64,000 nucleotides of DNA from Rhipicephalus microplus (lineage: Eukaryota; Arthropoda; Arachnida; Ixodida; Ixodidae): positions 1,185,501 through 1,249,500 of the forward strand of contig NW_027464604.1 in assembly GCF_043290135.1 (NCBI RefSeq), read 5' to 3'. The notes below the pieces were generated by a model. That model worked only from the letters and a program-made list of their open reading frames with translations. It was not told the DNA's origin and did not search any database. Shown here one piece after another: positions 59,041 to 64,000 of the stretch (the first letter of the stretch is position 1; every line of letters starts with the position of its first letter). The position numbers and the translations under genes were made by a program.

Positions 59041-61928
59041 GGCCTGTGCATGCGTTCATTTCGTATCATGTAATGCTCTTCTGCTCATGCTGGTTTTACC
59101 GCAGTGCTTTGGCGATGCAGTGAAGCCTAATCAGCTTTTGGTAATTGTAGTTTTGTCTCCCTGAAACGAATGTGCCAAGTTGCATATTTGGCCCGAGCAG
59201 TCGCAAATGCTTATATTTGTTTGATGCACAAGTGGCTTGTGCGTGCGTTCATTTCGTATCATGTAATGCTCTACTGTTCACGCTGGCTTTACCGCAGTGC
59301 TTTTTCGATCCAGTGAAGCTTAATCAGCTTTTGGTAATTGTAGTTTTGTCTCCCTGAAACGAACGTGCCAAGTTGCACATTTGGCCCGAACAGTCGCAAA
59401 TGCTTATATTTGTTTGATGCACAAGTGGCGTGGGCATGCGTTCATTTCGTATTAAGTAATGCTCTTGTTCTCACGCTTGCTTTACTGCAGTGCTTTCGCA
59501 ATGCAGTGAAGCCTAATCATCTCTTGGTAATTGTTTTTTGTCTCCCTGAAACGGATGTGCCAAGATGCTTAATTGGCCTGAGCAGTCGCAAATGCTTATA
59601 TTTGTTTGATGCACAAGTGGCCTGTGCATGCGTTCATTTCGTATCATGCCATGCTCTTCTGCTCAGACTGGCTTTACCGCAGTGCTTTTGCGATGCAGTG
59701 AAGCTTGATCTTATTTAAGTATTTGTCCTTTTGTTTGCCTGAAACGAACGTGCCAAGATGCATATTTGGCCTGAGCAGTCGCAAATGCTTATATTTGTTT
59801 GATGCACAAGTGGCCTGTGCATGCGTTCATTTCGTATCATGTAATGCTTTCTGCTCATGCTGGTTTTACCGCAGTGCTTTGGATATGCAGTGAAGCTTAA
59901 TCAGCTTTCGGTAATTGTCGTTTTGTCTCCCTGAAACGAACGTGCCAAGTTGCATATTTGGCCTGAGCAGTCGCAAATGCTTATATTTGTTTGATGCACA
60001 ATTGGCCTGTGCATGCGTTCATTTCGTATCATGTGATGCTTTCTGCTCATGCTGGTTTTACCGCAGTGCTTTGGATATGCAGTGAAGCTTATTCAGCTTT
60101 TGGTAATTGTCGTTTTGTCTCCCTGAAACGAACGTGCCAAGTTGCATATTTGGCCTGAGCAGTGGCAAATGCTTATATTTGTTTGATGCACAATTGGCCT
60201 GTGCATGCGTTCATTTCGTATCATATAATGCTCTTCTGTTCACGCTGGCTTTTCCGCTGTGCTTTTTCGATCCAGTGAAGCTTAATAATGTTTTGGTAAT
60301 TGTCTTACTGTCTCCCTAACTTGGACGTGCCAAGATGCATATATGGCCTGAGCAGATGCAAATGCTTATATTTGTTTGATGCACAAGTGGCCTGTGCATG
60401 CGTTCATTTCGTATCATGTAATGCTCTTCTGCTCACGCTGGCATCACCGCAGTGCTTTTGCGGTGCAGTAAAGCTTCATCAATTTTAAGTATTTGTCCTT
60501 TTGTTTGCCTGAAACGGACGTGCCAAGATTCATATTTGGCCTGAGCTGTCGCAAATGCTTATCTTTGTTTGATGCACAAGTGGCCTGTGCATGCGTTCAT
60601 TTCGTATCATGTAATGCTCTTCTGCTCACGCTGGTTTTACCGCAGTGCTTTCGCGATGCAGTGAAGCTTAATCATCCTTTGGTAATTTTCTTTTTGTCTC
60701 CCTGAAACGGACGTGCCAAGACGCATATTTGGCCTCAGCAGTTGCAAATGCCTATATTTGTTTGATGCACAAGTGGCCTGGGCATGCGTTCATTTCGTAT
60801 CATGTAGGTCTCTTCTGCTCATGCTGGCTTTACCGCAGTGCTTTTTCGATGCAGTGAAGCTTAATCATCTTTAGGTAATTGTCTTTTTGTCTCCCTGAAG
60901 CGAACGTGCCAAGATGCATATTTGGCCTGAGCAGTCGCAAATGCTTATATTTGTTTGATGCCCAAGTGGCCTGTGCATGCGTTCATTTCGTATCATGTAA
61001 TGCTCTTCTGCTCACGCTGGCTTTACCGCAGTGCTTTTTCGATGCAGTGAAGCTTGATCATATTTTAGTATTTGTCTTTTCATTTCTGAGACGGACATGC
61101 CAAGATGCATATTTGGCCTGAGCAGTCGCAAATGCTTATATTTGTTGATGCACAAGTGGCCTTAGCATGCGTTCATTTCGTATCATATAATGCTTTTCTG
61201 CTCACAGTGGCTTTACCGCAGTGCTTTCGCGATGCAGTGAAGCTTAATTATCTTTTGGTAACTGTCTTTTTGTCTCCATGAAACGGACGTGCCAAGATGC
61301 ATATTTGGCCTGAGTAGTCGCAAATGCTTATATTTGTTTGATGCCCAAGTGGCCTGTGCATGCGTTCATTTCGTAACATGTAATGCTCTTCTGCTCACGC
61401 TGGCTTTACCGCAGTGCTTTTTTGATGCAGTGAAGCTTGATCATATTTTAGTATTTGTCTTTTCGTTTGTCTGAGACGGACATGCCAAGATGCATATTTG
61501 GCCTGAGCAGTCGCAAATGCTGATATTTGTTTGATGCACAAGTGGCCTGTGCATGCATTCATTTTGTATCATGTAATGCTCTTCTGCTCGTGCAAGTTTT
61601 ACCGCAGTGCTTTGGCTATGCAGTGAAGCTAAATCAGCTTTTGGTAATTGTCTTTTGGCTCCCTGAAACGGACGTGCCAAGATGCATATTTGGCCTGAGC
61701 AGTCGCAAATGCTTATATTTGTTTGATGCACAAGTGGCCTGTGCATGCATTCATTTGGTATCATGTAATGCTCTTGTTCTCACGCTTGCTTTACTGCAGT
61801 GCTTTCGCAATGCAGTGAAGCCTAATCATCTCTTGGTAATTGTTTTTTTGTCTCCCTGAAACAGACATGTCAAGATGCATATTTGGCCTGAGCAGTCGCA
61901 AATGCTTATATTTGATTGATGCACAAGT
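59041..61928. repeat. 2,888-bp tandem higher-order unit, copy 1 (15 monomers)
   Basis: It begins with the monomer half containing TTTGGCGATGC and continues through units with GCGTGCG, type G, 192-type, CTTTCTG, type C, TTATCTTTG, AAGACGCAT and type D. The same order restarts at 61.93 kb at offset 2,888, which becomes 2,887 after a one-base loss near 62,890 (CAATTGCCTG for CAATTGGCCTG). Confidence 0.87.
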
Positions 61929-63540
61929 GGCCTGTGCATGCGTTCATTTCGTATCATGTAATACTCTTCTGCTCATGCTGGTTTTACCGCAGTGCTTTGG
62001 CGATGCAGTGAAGCTTAATCAGCTTTTGGTAATTGTAGTTTTGTCTCCCTGAAACGAATGTGCCAAGTTGCATATTTGGCCCGAGCAGTCGCAAATGCTT
62101 ATATTTGTTTGATGCACAAGTGGCTTGTGCGTGCGTTCATTTCGTATCATGTAATGCTCTACTGTTCACGCTGGCTTTACCGCAGTGCTTTTTCGATCCA
62201 GTGAAGCTTAATCAGCTTTTGGTAATTGTAGTTTTGTCTCCCTGAAACGAACGTGCCAAGTTGCACATTTGGCCCGAACAGTCGCAAATGCTTATATTTG
62301 TTTGATGCACAAGTGGCGTGGGCATGCGTTCATTTCGTATTAAGTAATGCTCTTGTTCTCACGCTTGCTTTACTGCAGTGCTTTCGCAATGCAGTGAAGC
62401 CTAATCATCTCTTGGTAATTGTTTTTTGTCTCCCTGAAACGGATGTGCCAAGATGCCTAATTGGCCTGAGCAGTCGCAAATGCTTATATTTGTTTGATGC
62501 ACAAGTGGCCTGTGCATACGTTCATTTCGTATCATGCCATGCTCTTCTGCTCAGACTGGCTTTACCGCAGTGCTTTTGCGATGCTGTGAAGCTTGATCTT
62601 ATTTAAGTATTTGTCCTTTTGTTTGCCTGAAACGAACGTGCCAAGATGCATATTTGGCCTGAGCAGTCGCAAATGCTTATATTTGTTTGATGCACAAGTG
62701 GCCTGTGCATGCGTTCATTTCGTATCAAGTAATGCTTTCTGCTCATGCTGGTTTTACCGCAGTGCTTTGGATATGCAGTGAAGCTTAATCAGCTTTCGGT
62801 AATTGTCGTTTTGTCTCCCTGTAACGAACGTGCCAAGTTGCATATTTGGCCCGAGCAGTCGCAAATGCTTATATTTGTTTGATGCACAATTGCCTGTGCA
62901 TGCGTTCATTTCGTATCATGTGATGCTTTCTGCTCATGCTGGTTTTACCGCAGTGCTTTGGATATGCAGTGAAGCTTATTCAGCTTTTGGTAATTGTCGT
63001 TTTGTCTCCCTGAAACGAACGTGCCAAGTTGCATATTTGGCCTGAGCAGTCGCAAATGCTTATATTTGTTTGATGCACAATTGGCCTGTGCATGCGTTCA
63101 TTTCGTATCATATAATGCTCTTCTGTTCACGCTGGCTTTCCCGCAGTGTTTTTTCGATCCAGTGAAGCTTAATAATGTTTTGGTAATTGTCTTACTGTCT
63201 CCCTAACTTGGACGTGCCAAGATGCATATATGGCCTGAGCAGATGCAAATGCTTATATTTGTTTGATGCACAAGTGGCCTGTGCATGCGTTCATTTCGTA
63301 TCATGTAATGCTCTTCTGCTCACGCTGGCATCACCGCAGTGCTTTTGCGATGCAGTAAAGCTTCATCAATTTTAAGTATTTGTCCTTTTGTTTGCCTGAA
63401 ACGGACGTGCCAAGATTCATATTTTGCCTGAGCTGTCGCAAATGCTTATCTTTGTTTGATGCACAAGTGGCCTGTGCATGCGTTCATTTCGTATCATGTA
63501 GGTCTCTTCTGCTCATGCTGGCTTTACCGCAGTGCTTTTT
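61929..63540. repeat. 2,888-bp tandem higher-order unit, copy 2 (partial)
   Basis: This is the second copy of the 59.04-kb block, followed for about eight monomers. The order then changes inside the hybrid monomer at 63,380-63,592, whose left part carries TTATCTTTG and whose right part carries GTAGGTCTC. The last 460 bp of the window resemble 59.9-60.1 kb and then the 60.9-61.1 kb type with TTTTCGTTTCTGAG. Confidence 0.85.
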
Positions 63541-64000
63541 CGATGCAGTGAAGCTTAATCAGCTTTCGGTAATTGTCGTTTTGTCTCCCTGAAACGAACG
63601 TGCCAAGTTGCATATTTGGCCTGAGCAGTCGTAAATGCTTATATTTGTTTGATGCACAATTGGCCTGTGCATGCGTTCATTTCGTATCATGTGATGCTTT
63701 CTGCTCATGCTGGTTTTACCGCAGTGCTTTGGATATGCAGTGAAGCTTATTCAGCTTTTGGTAATTGTCGTTTTGTCTCCCTGAAACGAACGTGCCAAGA
63801 TGGATATTTGGCCTGAGCAGTCGCAAATGCTTATATTTGTTTGATGCCCAAGTGGCCTGTGCATGCGTTCATTTCGTATCATGTAATGCTCTTCTGCTCA
63901 CGCTGGCTTTACCGCAGTGCTTTTTCGATGCAGTGAAGCTTGATCATATTTTAGTATTTGTCTTTTCGTTTCTGAGACGGACATGCCAAGATGCATATTT

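Larger units (their letters stand above)
1..64000. repeat. 193-bp tandem satellite array filling the window
   Basis: The same unit recurs head to tail from the first base to the last, with landmarks (AAGCTT, ATGCAT, GCATGC, and the core GGCCTGAGCAGTCGC) returning every 189-194 bp. About 331 units fit between the first and last AAGCTT anchors. All units lie in one orientation and I found no inversion. I saw no interruption by a mobile element, simple-sequence tract or unique DNA. Families of this kind (monomers of roughly 150-200 bp in megabase arrays) are known from eukaryotic centromeric and pericentromeric heterochromatin. That this is such a locus is inference, and I do not recognise the family or the species. 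Identity between monomers was judged by eye, not computed. Confidence 0.98.

Noticed and set aside
1..64000. CRISPR array
   Set aside because: The period is about 193 bp with the entire unit repeated, not short identical repeats separated by unique spacers.
1..64000. Known satellites such as human alpha satellite (171 bp) or the roughly 195-bp satellite of Trypanosoma cruzi
   Set aside because: Length alone is close for the latter, but I cannot match the sequence to either from memory. A database search of the 193-bp unit would decide.

Overview
The whole 64-kb window is one uninterrupted tandem satellite array. The unit is about 193 bp, head to tail, and runs edge to edge with both window ends falling inside a monomer. 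First and last HindIII-type anchors (AAGCTT at 176-181 and 63936-63941) are 63,760 bp apart, which fits about 331 monomers averaging 192.6 bp. I see no protein-coding gene, RNA gene, transposon, CRISPR array or unique DNA. Every stretch I read is another copy of the same unit. Short open frames of 61-134 codons recur in every monomer, but they are a property of the repeat. They mostly start at TTG or GTG, 193 is not a multiple of three so the frame changes each unit, and subfamily differences fall freely on codon positions 1 and 2.

The organism cannot be named from the sequence. A megasatellite of this size with a near-nucleosome-length unit, subfamilies and nested higher-order duplications is typical of eukaryotic (peri)centromeric or subtelomeric heterochromatin. 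Base composition is moderately AT-rich and CpG is not strongly depleted, but many subfamily differences look like CpG to TpG/CpA changes.

Monomers fall into recognisable subfamilies, set mainly by the roughly 40 bp after the AAGCTT anchor and by small indels (types A-G below, with 189-, 192-, 193- and 194-bp forms). These are arranged in blocks duplicated at several scales. A 382-bp dimer (193+189) lies near 30, 34 and 38 kb. A 1,541-bp tandem duplication spans 9.57-12.65 kb. Blocks at 13.4-16.9 and 18.2-22.7 kb are related at offsets 4,819 and 5,784. A nearly perfect 3,653-bp tandem duplication spans 28.79-36.09 kb and has a related third block to 41.5 kb. A 5,782-bp unit is present twice in full and once in part over 38.8-54.0 kb. 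A 2,888-bp duplication lies at 59.0-63.5 kb. Long-range copies sit 11.6, 23.1, 33.7 and about 59.3 kb apart. Where copies differ in length, they usually differ by whole monomers, and several block edges fall inside a hybrid monomer. That is the signature of unequal crossing-over and conversion between out-of-register copies.

There is no operon or pathway here. Any function would be structural (centromere, heterochromatin, nucleosome phasing) or come from satellite transcripts, and the sequence alone does not prove either.
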